From Leisingera sp. ANG-Vp (GTDB lineage: Bacteria; Pseudomonadota; Alphaproteobacteria; Rhodobacterales; Rhodobacteraceae), in contig NZ_JWLD01000023.1 of NCBI RefSeq assembly GCF_000813725.1, positions 11,530-75,529 on the forward strand: 64,000 bases of DNA, written 5' to 3'. The translations under genes were made by a program, and so were the position numbers. Below, one piece after another: positions 32,309 through 41,230 of this stretch. The stretch's first letter is position 1; each line of letters begins with the position of its first letter. The notes beneath the pieces were generated by a model. That model was not told the DNA's origin and made no database searches. It saw only the letters and a list, made by a program, of their open reading frames with translations.

Positions 32309-34378
32309 CTAGGCACTCAGGGTTTCTTTCGGGGTTTCATCGCTTCGGGCTTCATCAACTTGCAGCCGGTTCAGTTCTTCCAGGCTGATGTGGCACCGCA
32401 CGGCGTGCCCATTGGGCTGCTGCTGCCAGGGCGGGCTGTCAGTGTCGCAAATGGCGCCTAGCTTGCGCGGGCAGCGCCGCTGGAACGGGCAGCCCTGTGC
32501 AGGCGGCGCCAGTTCAATCACGTCATCCGCGGTCAGCTTGGGGGCATAGTCGGGGTCAGGTTCCAGAACCGCCCCCAGCAGCACCTCGGTGTAAGGGTGG
32601 GATGGAAGCGCGTAAACATCCTCAGATGGCCCGATTTCGCAAAGACGCCCTTGATACAGTACCGCAACCCGGTCTGACAGGGCACGCACCACCGCAAGAT
32701 CGTGAGACACGAACACATAAGTTGTGCCCTGCTCCTGCTTCAGCTCGTTCAGAAGATCCAGCACTGCTGCCTGAACCGACACATCCAGCGCCGATGTCAC
32801 CTCGTCGCACAGCACAAGTTCCGGCTCTGCTGCAAAGGCGCGCGCCACGGCGACACGCTGCTTCTCGCCGCCCGACAGCTGGCTCGGCAGACGGGTCATG
32901 TAGTGCGCCCCCAGACGAACCCGCTCCAAGAGCTCGGCACTGCGGTCGTGCAGCGCTTGGCCCTTCAGACCGAAATAGAGCTTCAGCGGCTGTTCCAGGA
33001 TCTCGGCGATGGTGTGGCGCGGGTTCATACTGTCGTCCGGGTTCTGGAAGATCAGCTGAATGCGGCGCAGGTGATCATTGCTGCGCCTTTCCACTTCCTG
33101 CGGCAGATGCCCGCCGTCGCCAAAAGTGATCTCGCCGCCCGCCGGCGGCAGCAGGCCTGCGATGGACTTCAGTATGGTGGATTTCCCACTGCCGGATTCC
33201 CCGACCAGCCCCAGCGTCTCGCCGCGCTTCATCGCAACCGAGATACCGTCCACAGTGACCGGGCGGGTGTCCTCTTTGCCCAGCAGCTTTTCAATCAGCC
33301 CCTGTTTGGCATAGCTGATCGAAACCTTATCAAGCGCCAGAGCCGCCGGTGCATTTGGATCGGATCGTTCCGGATCGGCTCCTGTTGAGGTCATCGGCAG
33401 CTGGTTCGCCTGTTCAGCATGGTGGCAGCGCGACATCGCTCCGCCGGGGCCGGCAGCCAGCGGCGGGCGGCTGCTGCGGCAAAGACCGCTGGCAATTCCG
33501 CAGCGGTCTACAAAGGCACAGCCTGCCCCTGCTTTGCCCGGAGCCGGCGGGCGGCCGTCCAAAGCAGTGGGCAGATGCGGGTCGCTCAGCTTGGGGATCG
33601 AGGCCAGCAGGCCGCGGGCATAGGGGTGCGTCGGAGCGGTCAGCACCTGCTTTGCGGTGCTCTCCAGCACCACTTCGCCAGCATACATCACCACAACCCG
33701 GTCGCAGACACGGGCAATCGCGCCCAGATCATGGCTGACATAGACCATGGCCATGCCGGTTTCCGCTGCCAGATCCCGCAGGAGTTCCAGAATATGGGCC
33801 TGAGTGGTCACATCCAGGCCGGTAGTCGGCTCGTCAAGCAGCAGCGCATCCGGCTCACCTGCCAGTGCCATCGCAATGGCAACCCGCTGCTGCTGGCCCC
33901 CGGACAGTTCATGCGGGAATCGTGCGTAAATCGCCTCAGGATCCGGCAGCCGGACCTGACCCAGCAGCTCCAGCACCCGGGCCCGGTACTGCGCCTGATC
34001 CAGCTTGCTGTGCAGCCTCAAGGCCTCAGTCAGCTGCGCACCGATCCGCAAGGTCGGGGTCAGCGACTGGCCCGAGTTCTGCGGCACCAGGCCCAGCTTG
34101 CCGCCGCGGATATGCTCCAGCGACTTGCGGCTCTGGCTGAACATGTCGTCGCCGTTGAAGTGGCTGGACCCGTTCAGAACCCGCAGGCCGCGTTTCAGAT
34201 AGCCCATGGCGGCCAGCGCCAAGGTGCTTTTGCCGGATCCGCTTTCACCCACCAGCCCGACACTTTCGCCAGGGCGTACAGAAAGGTCGATATTTCTGAG
34301 AACCGGCAGTGTGGAACCGGACAGGCCGGTGAAGCCGATGGAGATATCCTGGATATCGATGATAGGAGCAGCAGTCAT
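32309..34378 (-). CDS. Peptide/opine-type ABC transporter, fused double ATPase (DppD-DppF type)
   Basis: 689-residue fusion of two peptide-type ABC ATPases that power the adjacent permeases. First half: Walker A GLVGESGSGKSTLALAAMGY, signature HELSGGQQQRVAIAMAL, Walker B LLLDEPTTGLDV. Second half: GLVGESGSGKSTILKSIAGL, SQLSGGEKQRVAVARAF, LVLCDEVTSALDVSV. Each half ends with the oligopeptide C-terminal extension rich in cysteine (CAFVDRC; CPFQRRCP), expected to hold an iron-sulfur cluster in related proteins. ATG 34378 is one base after the permease stop, so an in-frame upstream start is rejected. Substrate unknown; peptide-family transporters in marine bacteria also import small zwitterions. 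Confidence 0.9.
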   Translation of the reverse strand: MTAAPIIDIQDISIGFTGLSGSTLPVLRNIDLSVRPGESVGLVGESGSGKSTLALAAMGYLKRGLRVLNGSSHFNGDDMFSQSRKSLEHIRGGKLGLVPQNSGQSLTPTLRIGAQLTEALRLHSKLDQAQYRARVLELLGQVRLPDPEAIYARFPHELSGGQQQRVAIAMALAGEPDALLLDEPTTGLDVTTQAHILELLRDLAAETGMAMVYVSHDLGAIARVCDRVVVMYAGEVVLESTAKQVLTAPTHPYARGLLASIPKLSDPHLPTALDGRPPAPGKAGAGCAFVDRCGIASGLCRSSRPPLAAGPGGAMSRCHHAEQANQLPMTSTGADPERSDPNAPAALALDKVSISYAKQGLIEKLLGKEDTRPVTVDGISVAMKRGETLGLVGESGSGKSTILKSIAGLLPPAGGEITFGDGGHLPQEVERRSNDHLRRIQLIFQNPDDSMNPRHTIAEILEQPLKLYFGLKGQALHDRSAELLERVRLGAHYMTRLPSQLSGGEKQRVAVARAFAAEPELVLCDEVTSALDVSVQAAVLDLLNELKQEQGTTYVFVSHDLAVVRALSDRVAVLYQGRLCEIGPSEDVYALPSHPYTEVLLGAVLEPDPDYAPKLTADDVIELAPPAQGCPFQRRCPRKLGAICDTDSPPWQQQPNGHAVRCHISLEELNRLQVDEARSDETPKETLSA

Positions 34379-34379
34379 G

Positions 34380-35264
34380 TTACACCGGAGCCTTCTGTGC
34401 GCGGTCGATGCCCAGGGCCTTGGCCAATGCATCCGCCGTCAAATTGATCCCAATGATGAGAGAGGACAGCGCGATCACCGGGCCCAGTACGCCCCAGGGG
34501 GCAAAGGACATGTAGCCGCGGGCATCCGAAATCATCAGCCCCCAGTCCGGCGCCGGCGGCGAGACACCGAAGCCCAGGAAGGACAGCGAGGAGAACGCCA
34601 GCAGCATCCAGCTCCAGCGCATCGCGCCTTCGACCATCAGCGTATCCAGCACATTGGGCAGCAGCTCGCGGCGCATGATGGTCAGCCGCTTGTGACCGCG
34701 CGCACGGGCTGCCGAGACGAAGTCGCGGGCTACCACGTCATGGGTTGCAGCGCGGGCGATGCGGATCACCGGGATACCGTAAAAGAACGCCAGCGTCGGG
34801 ATCAGAACCTCGATACCTGTGCCGAAGGTCACGATCAGCACCAGCATCTTGAGGATCCAGGGCAGCGATAGGAAAGCATCCACAAAGCGCATCAGTACCT
34901 CATCCACCCGGCCGCCGATCAGGCCGAAGAAGATGCCGACCATGCCGCCCCAGAACACGGCGACCGGGGTGGCGATGCCAGTGACCAGGATCGCCTCGCG
35001 CCCGCCCTGGATGGTGCGGCTGAACACATCGCGGCCCAGGTGATCAGTGCCGAGCCAATGGCTGGCGTCCGGCCCGGCCAGCATCATGGCTGCATTCATT
35101 TCCTTGTAGTCATAGGGCGACAGGTACGGGCTGATCAGTGCCATGATCAGATGGGCCGCAACCAGCCCCAGCCCTAAGGCGCCGGAGGGGCGCGAGATCA
35201 CATCTCCCAGCACACCGGTAAAGCGGCTGAGCGCGGTGTTTTGCGGAACAGCGGTCGTACTCAC
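34380..35264 (-). CDS. ABC transporter permease, DppC type
   Basis: 294 residues with six predicted membrane spans and the binding-protein-dependent permease domain. The N-terminal extension ends with SPYLSPYDYKEMN and LGTDHLGRDVFSRTIQGGRE, the DppC signature (GTDxxGRDxxSR). The EAA loop that contacts the ATPase reads ATHDVVARDFVSAARARGHK. It lies four bases after the DppB-type gene and one base before the ATPase gene, all in one operon with the binding protein gene. Confidence 0.92.
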   Translation of the reverse strand: MSTTAVPQNTALSRFTGVLGDVISRPSGALGLGLVAAHLIMALISPYLSPYDYKEMNAAMMLAGPDASHWLGTDHLGRDVFSRTIQGGREAILVTGIATPVAVFWGGMVGIFFGLIGGRVDEVLMRFVDAFLSLPWILKMLVLIVTFGTGIEVLIPTLAFFYGIPVIRIARAATHDVVARDFVSAARARGHKRLTIMRRELLPNVLDTLMVEGAMRWSWMLLAFSSLSFLGFGVSPPAPDWGLMISDARGYMSFAPWGVLGPVIALSSLIIGINLTADALAKALGIDRAQKAPV

Positions 35265-35268
35265 GGGC

Positions 35269-36243
35269 TTACTTCCTTGTATAGAGGGTGCGCAGGCGGG
35301 GGTTGGCGATCATTGTCAGCATGTCGGCTGTCAGGTTCACGAAGACGTAGACAGTGGCAACAATCAGGGCGAGCGCCTGCACCACCGGCAGGTCCCGGTC
35401 AGAGATCGCATCGATCATCATCCGTCCCAGGCCCGGGTAGTTGAACACCACTTCGATCACCACCACGCCGCCCAGCAGCCAGGCAATGGTCAGCGCCACC
35501 ACATTGATGGCGGGCAGCAGCGCATTGGGCAGCGCGTGGCGGAACACCATCTGCCAGTATGGCACGCCTTTCAGGGTGGCCATCTGGATATAGTCGCCGT
35601 TCATCACCTCGATCACCGATGAGCGCACCATGCGCAGAATATGCGCCGTCATCACCATCGACAGGACAATCACCGGCAGGATGATTTCCGGGAAGAACTC
35701 AGCCACAGGCGCATCAGCGGAGGTCAGGACAATCCCGGGCAGCCAGCCCAGCCAGACGGAGAACAGCAGGATCAGGACCGTCGCCGAGACAAACTCCGGG
35801 ATGGTCATTGCAAAAATTGCTGCGGTCGAGACGATCAGGTCTGCCGGGCGATCCCGCCACAAACCTGCAATGACGCCCAGAACAATTGCCAGCGGCACAC
35901 CGGTCAGCAGCGCACAGGCAGCCAGCAGCAGCGAATTGCCCAGCCGCGCCCCGACCAGGGAGCCGATGCTGTCCTCGCCATTGGCCGACATCCCCAGATT
36001 GCCCTGCAGAGCATTTGCAGCCCACTCAAGATAACGTTCAGCGGCCGGGCGGTTCAGCCCCAGTTCTTCACGGCAGTTTTCCAGAATCTTGCCTTGCGCC
36101 TCGCGCTCCAGGAAGGCGGTACAGGCATCGCCGGGCAGGAATTCGACACCGGCAAAGATGATAAGCGAGACAAGCGCCACGGTGATGAGACCCAGAAAGA
36201 GCCGCCGGATAAACATGCGCAACATGGGAGTGATACCTTGCAT
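35269..36243 (-). CDS. ABC transporter permease, DppB type
   Basis: 324 residues, six membrane spans. An N-terminal span (FIRRLFLGLITVALVSLIIF) is followed by a periplasmic loop carrying ENCREELGLNRPAAERYLEW, typical of DppB/OppB. The EAA loop is VIEVMNGDYIQMATLKGVP, and the C-terminal VVVIEVVFNYPGLGRMMIDA is a DppB hallmark. In-frame ATGs at 36243, 36225 and 36216 make the exact start uncertain by up to nine residues. Forms the heteromeric channel with the DppC-type gene that follows. Confidence 0.9.
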   Translation of the reverse strand: MQGITPMLRMFIRRLFLGLITVALVSLIIFAGVEFLPGDACTAFLEREAQGKILENCREELGLNRPAAERYLEWAANALQGNLGMSANGEDSIGSLVGARLGNSLLLAACALLTGVPLAIVLGVIAGLWRDRPADLIVSTAAIFAMTIPEFVSATVLILLFSVWLGWLPGIVLTSADAPVAEFFPEIILPVIVLSMVMTAHILRMVRSSVIEVMNGDYIQMATLKGVPYWQMVFRHALPNALLPAINVVALTIAWLLGGVVVIEVVFNYPGLGRMMIDAISDRDLPVVQALALIVATVYVFVNLTADMLTMIANPRLRTLYTRK

Positions 36244-36297
36244 TCAGGGAGGCGCCCCGCCGATCCACATGCGGGGCGCGAAGGTACGGCCTGCAGA

Positions 36298-37773
36298 TCA
36301 GTCAACGGTGATCAGATGCCAGCGGACAGCATCGTTTTTTACGTTGTCCAGGTTGGAAACACGGGAAGAAACGCCAACCAGACGGGTCACGTGATAGGGG
36401 ATCAGCGTGCCTGCGTTCTCCCATAGGTGCTCCTGAGCGCCGACATAGATTTCGCGGCGTTTGCCGAAATCCAGTTCCCGGCGGGCGTCGGCCAGCATCT
36501 GGTCGAACTCCGCATCCTTGAAGTAGGATTCATTCCATTTTGCAGTGCTCAGGTAGATCTCATGCAGCGCCTGATCCGCAGGGCGCTCGTTCCAGCGGGT
36601 CGCGGCGATGTCCTTCTTCATCCAGACCTGGCTCCAATAGCCATCGGTCGGAGTCTGCACCACGTTGACGCGGATCCCGGCTTCAGCAGCCTGCCCCTGA
36701 TAGGCAACAGCCAATGTCGGCCAGGTTGGCTCCAGCGTTGCCACATGCACGTCAATTTCGATGCCATCGGCATAGCCGGCCTCGGCCAGCAGCGCCTTGG
36801 CGCCTTCGATGTCCTGCTCACAGCTGAGCTCCGCGCGGTACTGGTCGTTCGGCTCCACCGGGTTGTCGCAGGCAACAACACCGCCGCCGCCCAGAACCAG
36901 GTCAATCAGCCCCTGCCGGTCTGCTGCCATCCGCATGGCCTTGCGCACCCGCGGATCGCTGAACGGTTCGACATCGGTGCGGAACACCAGCCCCTGCCAG
37001 TTGCCGGTGGGGATTTCCTGCACAGCAAACCGGCCGCTGCCTTCCAGCATGACGCGCTGCTGGGCAGTGATGCCGCGCTCCATATCCAGCTGACCGCTCA
37101 TCAGTGCCTGCAAACGGGCCTGCGCATCGGGAATGCCGATGATTTCCATCCGGGCAACGCCAGGCTCGCCTTCCCAGTAATCGGTATTGGCGGCCAGAAC
37201 AGTTGTGCCCTCGGGCTCGAATTTCTCCAGTTTGAAGGGGCCTGTGCCGATGCCCGTGGTGCCGATGGTGCCGCCAGTCCCTTCCGCAATCATCCGCAAA
37301 CGGTAGTCCATCAGCTGCAGCGGCATATCGGCAAACGGCGTGTCCAGCGTGATCTTGACGGTCATGCCGTCGAGCTGCTCAACCGACTTGATCATTTTGA
37401 CCGCAGACCGCGCCGGGGAATCCATTTCGGGGTCCAGCACGCGCTGCAAAGAATAGACAACATCGCCAGCGTCAAAAGAACTGCCATCATGGAACGTCAC
37501 GCCTTCACGCAGTTTGAACGTCCATTCGGTGGCGTCTTCATTGGCGCTCCAGCTGACAGCCAGATCGGGCTGCGGCGTGCCGTCCAGGCCGGGACGCACC
37601 AGGCGGCTCATCAGCTTCTCTGTAAGCTGGAAAACCCGCCCCTTGGCAATCGGATCAAGGCTGGACTGCTTGCCAAATCCCAGTTCATGCGCCTGGCGGA
37701 ACGTCCCGCTCGGCTCTGCATGTGCCATGCCTGCTGCTGCAACGAGAGCGGCAGCTCCCAGAAGATGTCTCAT
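36298..37773 (-). CDS. Peptide-type ABC transporter substrate-binding protein
   Basis: 491-residue periplasmic binding protein of the SBP family 5 (DppA/OppA). A clear signal peptide (MRHLLGAAALVAAAGMAHAE) has its cut after AHA. Family landmarks: VFQLTEKLMSRLVRPGLDGT, TEWTFKLREGVTFHDGSSF, and DAGDVVYSLQRVLDP near residue 100. It opens an operon of permeases, ATPase, FMN dehydrogenase and DmdA-like protein, so its ligand is probably the compound those enzymes process. A LysR gene ends 171 bases upstream on the same strand. Confidence 0.92.
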   Translation of the reverse strand: MRHLLGAAALVAAAGMAHAEPSGTFRQAHELGFGKQSSLDPIAKGRVFQLTEKLMSRLVRPGLDGTPQPDLAVSWSANEDATEWTFKLREGVTFHDGSSFDAGDVVYSLQRVLDPEMDSPARSAVKMIKSVEQLDGMTVKITLDTPFADMPLQLMDYRLRMIAEGTGGTIGTTGIGTGPFKLEKFEPEGTTVLAANTDYWEGEPGVARMEIIGIPDAQARLQALMSGQLDMERGITAQQRVMLEGSGRFAVQEIPTGNWQGLVFRTDVEPFSDPRVRKAMRMAADRQGLIDLVLGGGGVVACDNPVEPNDQYRAELSCEQDIEGAKALLAEAGYADGIEIDVHVATLEPTWPTLAVAYQGQAAEAGIRVNVVQTPTDGYWSQVWMKKDIAATRWNERPADQALHEIYLSTAKWNESYFKDAEFDQMLADARRELDFGKRREIYVGAQEHLWENAGTLIPYHVTRLVGVSSRVSNLDNVKNDAVRWHLITVD

Positions 37774-37944
37774 TTGCGATCCTCCCTAGAATGACGGCAC
37801 GGTGATGTGCTCTGTCGTTAACTGGGCACGAGGATCAGTGATGCGGCGGCTGTATCACAAACGAATAGTTGCGCCCTCATGGATGAAGAAAATTTAATCC
37901 ATTGAGGGCAATCTTCCTGCGCCAGCGCTTTTGCACCCGCTGTT

Positions 37945-38886
37945 TCAAACCGGGCGCTGAGAAGGCAGTCTTTTGATTTTTCCGGCTTTTTGGAGATAGT
38001 CTTCAGCTTCTGCATTCAGCCAGCTGCAGACCTGAGCAATCTCCGGCTGAGAGCGGGCGCCGGGCCGCGACAGCAGATAGAACGACCGCTGGGGGGAGAC
38101 TTCCAGCTCAAACGGGCACACCAGCTGGCCGGACGCTATTTCGGGCTGGTGCAGCGGAAACTGCCCCAATGCCACCCCGAGCCCCTCCGTCACTGCCTGG
38201 ATCACCACGTTGGTGTCCATGATGGTGGACTCATCGTGGAACCGCAGATCGCCACAGCCGGCCTGCTTCAGCCAGGCGCGCCAGGCATCGTCTTCGTACT
38301 GGTGGATAATGGGAAAGCGTGCCAGGTCGCGCGGATCCTCAAGCCCCCCCATCTTTTTCCAAAGCGCCGGGCTGATGACCGGGCAGTACTGGATGTCCAT
38401 CAGACGTGTGGCTTCCAGGCCGGACCAGGTTCCGTAGCCCCAATCAACGGCGATATCTGTTGTCATTTGCGCCCGCCCGGCAATCCGGGGGCCATGCACA
38501 AGCTTGAGGTCTATATCGGGATTGTCCGCCCGGAACCTTGCCAATCTCGGGATCATCCAACGCGCGCCGAATACTGGTCCAACTGCCAGCGTCACCCGCT
38601 GCCCTCTGGGAGTGATCATGCGCTCCAGTTCGCGGGTGATATCATCAAAACTCCGGGTCAAAGCGATGGAGAGCGACCTGCCTTCATCCGTCAAGTCGAC
38701 AGCCCGGGTCCGACGGATAAACAACTGGCAGTTCAGCTCCTTTTCCAGCCGCCGGATCTGATTGCTGACGGTCGTTGCGCTGACACAAAGCTCATCCGCT
38801 GCGTCTTTGAAACTGAGGCGCCTGGCTGCTGCTTCAAAGGTTCGAAGCGCAGACAGCGGTAAATTGCTCCGTTTGATCTCGTCCAC
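37945..38886 (-). CDS. LysR-family regulator, GcvA-like
   Basis: 313 residues. The GcvA-type helix-turn-helix is at residues 8-70: LSALRTFEAAARRLSFKDAA, VSATTVSNQIRRLEKEL. The effector domain follows (VTLAVGPVFGARWMIPRLAR). The frame is open to 39021, but GTG 38886 is preferred because GGAG lies eight bases upstream and the protein then has normal length. It sits directly upstream of the ABC transporter operon on the same strand and is the likely regulator. Confidence 0.85.
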   Translation of the reverse strand: MDEIKRSNLPLSALRTFEAAARRLSFKDAADELCVSATTVSNQIRRLEKELNCQLFIRRTRAVDLTDEGRSLSIALTRSFDDITRELERMITPRGQRVTLAVGPVFGARWMIPRLARFRADNPDIDLKLVHGPRIAGRAQMTTDIAVDWGYGTWSGLEATRLMDIQYCPVISPALWKKMGGLEDPRDLARFPIIHQYEDDAWRAWLKQAGCGDLRFHDESTIMDTNVVIQAVTEGLGVALGQFPLHQPEIASGQLVCPFELEVSPQRSFYLLSRPGARSQPEIAQVCSWLNAEAEDYLQKAGKIKRLPSQRPV

Positions 38887-39249
38887 AGTTGCCACTCCGG
38901 CAGTTACGAATGTTAGTGACTTACAAGCAACTAATACTTGATTGTCAAAAGTTTGATGAGATTTCGCTACCCTGAACCTCAGTCTTTCACCGTGTTTCTT
39001 TGTTCCGCAATCAACAGGCAAAGCGGGTTGTCATTCGGTTTGGAAAAGTAGAAGACTCGTCTCGGAGCCTTCGAAGGTCTGCTTTAACCACGTTTGCTCT
39101 ATTGTACTGCACACGCAGCGAATGACCGTTCTGCCGTCCTCTCTGTATGTGAGGTGCTCGCGGCTCCGAGGTAAGCGGATGGCCGCTTCGGGCTGCTAGT
39201 GCCCGACTGCGCCCGCAGCAATCCCACCTAGCGCTCATGACAGCTGAAG
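38887..39249. other. Intergenic stretch between LysR gene and integrase remnant
   Basis: AT-rich promoter side of the LysR gene up to about 38960, then featureless sequence. No gene supported. The right part abuts the integrase relic and may be a junction of an old insertion. Confidence 0.45.
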
Positions 39250-39548
39250 GAACCTCTTTTGATCGAACCCGAATACCTCTGGCCGGGGCGGTTTCACGAA
39301 CGGTTGCATATTTCAACGCGCCAGTACGCACGTCAGGTCGGCGAATGGGTCAAGTTCATCGGCCTGGATCCGGCTTTCTACGGAACACATTCGATGAGGC
39401 GGACCAAAGATGCGTACATCTACCGAAAACCGGCAATCTGGGCGCGGTCCAGCTTCTGCTTGGGCACACCAAGATGGACGGCACAGTTAGGTATCTCGGG
39501 GTTGAGCTCGAGGATGCCCTAGCAATCTCCGAAGCCATTGAAATCTAG
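39250..39548 (+). pseudogene. Tyrosine recombinase (integrase), C-terminal remnant with frameshift
   Basis: The first part reads YLWPGRFHERLHISTRQYAR then GLDPAFYGTHSMRRTKDAY, which includes the HxxR box of tyrosine recombinases. Near 39425 one base is missing: the sequence continues in the next frame as KTGNLGAVQLLLGHTKMDG and TVRYLGVELEDALAISEAIE, the LGH box and the catalytic-tyrosine segment (TVRYLG). So all C-terminal catalytic boxes are still recognisable but split over two frames, and the N-terminal half is absent. It points to a former mobile element next to the nicotinamide salvage genes. Confidence 0.82.
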
Positions 39549-39718
39549 TTGCAAAGGGCCGCACCCTCAATCGGCATTCGCCATGAGCGCCAACGCCGCA
39601 ATGCGGCTTCTCAAAAGCAAACTTTCACAATGAGGACAGCATCCAAACAGATTTGAGGGTTATTGAGGAAAAGGCCGAGGCCGCCCTGCAGAACAAGGCG
39701 GCCCTGGCACCCGCGCAA

Positions 39719-41143
39719 TTACGCGACCAGGCCAACGCGTTTTCGAATGGCGTCAAAACTCTGGCGGGTGACGATCTCGCCGTCCCGGAACACCGGCTTC
39801 AGCGCGTCGTGGCCAGATGGAATGTTGCCGCATGGGCGTGTCACGAACCTGCCCGCATCCGTTTCCATCACGCCGAGGCGCCCTTTTTTCGAGGTTTTGC
39901 TGCCCGCGGCTGTGACCGGGTCTTTGAAGACGTCGCGCCACACCCCGTTCACGCGGATGGCCGAGGTTTTCATCGAGTATGAGAACGTATCCCGGTCCAG
40001 TTTCTGCAGCAGGCCTGCGCCCATGCCAAAGGCGATGTTGCCAATGGCAAGGCCGCGCTCGATCATCCGGTCCATGATCCGGACAATAGAGGACCTGTTT
40101 ACCCCGTCGCCTTGGATCACCCGCACCTGGCCGGGCAGAATACGGAAACCGTTCGGGGTCAGGGAATAGCCGAACCTCTCCATCAGCGCCTCGATCACAT
40201 CGGGCACGATCTGCAACGGGTCGCCGCTGTCAGGGCGTATGACGAGCACCCCGTCACGGGCCAATACCGTATCGCGCAGCTCAGTGCCCCAATACTCCCG
40301 CACCGCCCGCATCAGATCGTAGCTGTCCGAAACACAGGCGATGATCCCCTGGGGATTGTCCGCAAGGAACTGCCGCATGAAGTCCAGCTCTCCATCCGCA
40401 CCGAAAGAGGTCACGGTGCTGTGCTCTGTCGCGGGGATTGAGAAACCGGCCATGCCGGCTCCGTAGACACTGCGGGCGAGTACAAGGCCGCCCACGGTGT
40501 CGGTGCCCATCGAATTCACCAAATGCGCAGCTCCGCCGACTGCAGCACTTTCAGCGCTGGTGGCGCCGCGCGCACCGAAGTCGTGCAATTTGAAGGCGAG
40601 GCCTTCATCGCTGCCATCGGTGCGGATCAGGCGGTCCCGGATTTGCCGCACAACGTAGTTGGAAATGGTCGCGACGGTGCTGGGATACCAGACACCCCGA
40701 AGCAACCGGGTCTCCAGGAAGCCGGGCAAGGCCCAGCACTTGGGATCGGTATTCACGATCCTGACCTGCGGGATCGAGGCCGGGGCAATCGTGCCCTCTG
40801 CCAGCGCATCAATCTGCACCGGCAAATGCCCGTCGTGCGCGTCGATGATGTGCTGGAACATTTCGGCGTAGAGCGAAAGGCCGTGGGCTTGGATAAAGGG
40901 GGCGGCCTCGTCCAGCATGGCCTGGGTGACGACGCACCCTTCCAGCTTCACCAGTTCAGCCTGAAGGCCGAAAAACAGGACCTCGTCGATCTCACCATTG
41001 GGGCGGCGAGGCTCGATATAGGCAAAGACTTGTTCGGTGCCTTCGGGAAATTGCTTGGGGTGGCTGTATTTGTAGCTGTCCGTGTCGAGCAGGAAATTGC
41101 CCGCGGCAACACTGTTTGCAAAATTTGATGTTTGCATCATCAT
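39719..41143 (-). CDS. nadV: Nicotinamide phosphoribosyltransferase
   Basis: 474 residues. Makes nicotinamide mononucleotide from nicotinamide and PRPP, bypassing deamidation. Landmarks of the NAMPT/NadV family: FLLDTDSYKYSHPKQFPEGT at the N-terminus, FGLQAELVKLEG, KLHDFGARGATSAESAAVGG (phosphoribosyl site), FSIPATEHSTVTSFG, and VIRPDSGDPLQIVPDVIEAL. It is longer than nicotinate phosphoribosyltransferases and lacks their features. ATG 41143 is chosen, five bases after GGAG. It follows the NadM-Nudix gene by 87 bases on the same strand; the pair forms a complete two-step route from nicotinamide to NAD, a pair also known from large phages. Confidence 0.92.
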   Translation of the reverse strand: MMMQTSNFANSVAAGNFLLDTDSYKYSHPKQFPEGTEQVFAYIEPRRPNGEIDEVLFFGLQAELVKLEGCVVTQAMLDEAAPFIQAHGLSLYAEMFQHIIDAHDGHLPVQIDALAEGTIAPASIPQVRIVNTDPKCWALPGFLETRLLRGVWYPSTVATISNYVVRQIRDRLIRTDGSDEGLAFKLHDFGARGATSAESAAVGGAAHLVNSMGTDTVGGLVLARSVYGAGMAGFSIPATEHSTVTSFGADGELDFMRQFLADNPQGIIACVSDSYDLMRAVREYWGTELRDTVLARDGVLVIRPDSGDPLQIVPDVIEALMERFGYSLTPNGFRILPGQVRVIQGDGVNRSSIVRIMDRMIERGLAIGNIAFGMGAGLLQKLDRDTFSYSMKTSAIRVNGVWRDVFKDPVTAAGSKTSKKGRLGVMETDAGRFVTRPCGNIPSGHDALKPVFRDGEIVTRQSFDAIRKRVGLVA

Positions 41144-41230
41144 GGCTCCAGTCCTCCTTGGATTGGATATGTGAAGCCGTACCGGACCTCCCGGCAGGCT
41201 GGGGATCATGGCCCCGGGGGGCCGATGAAA

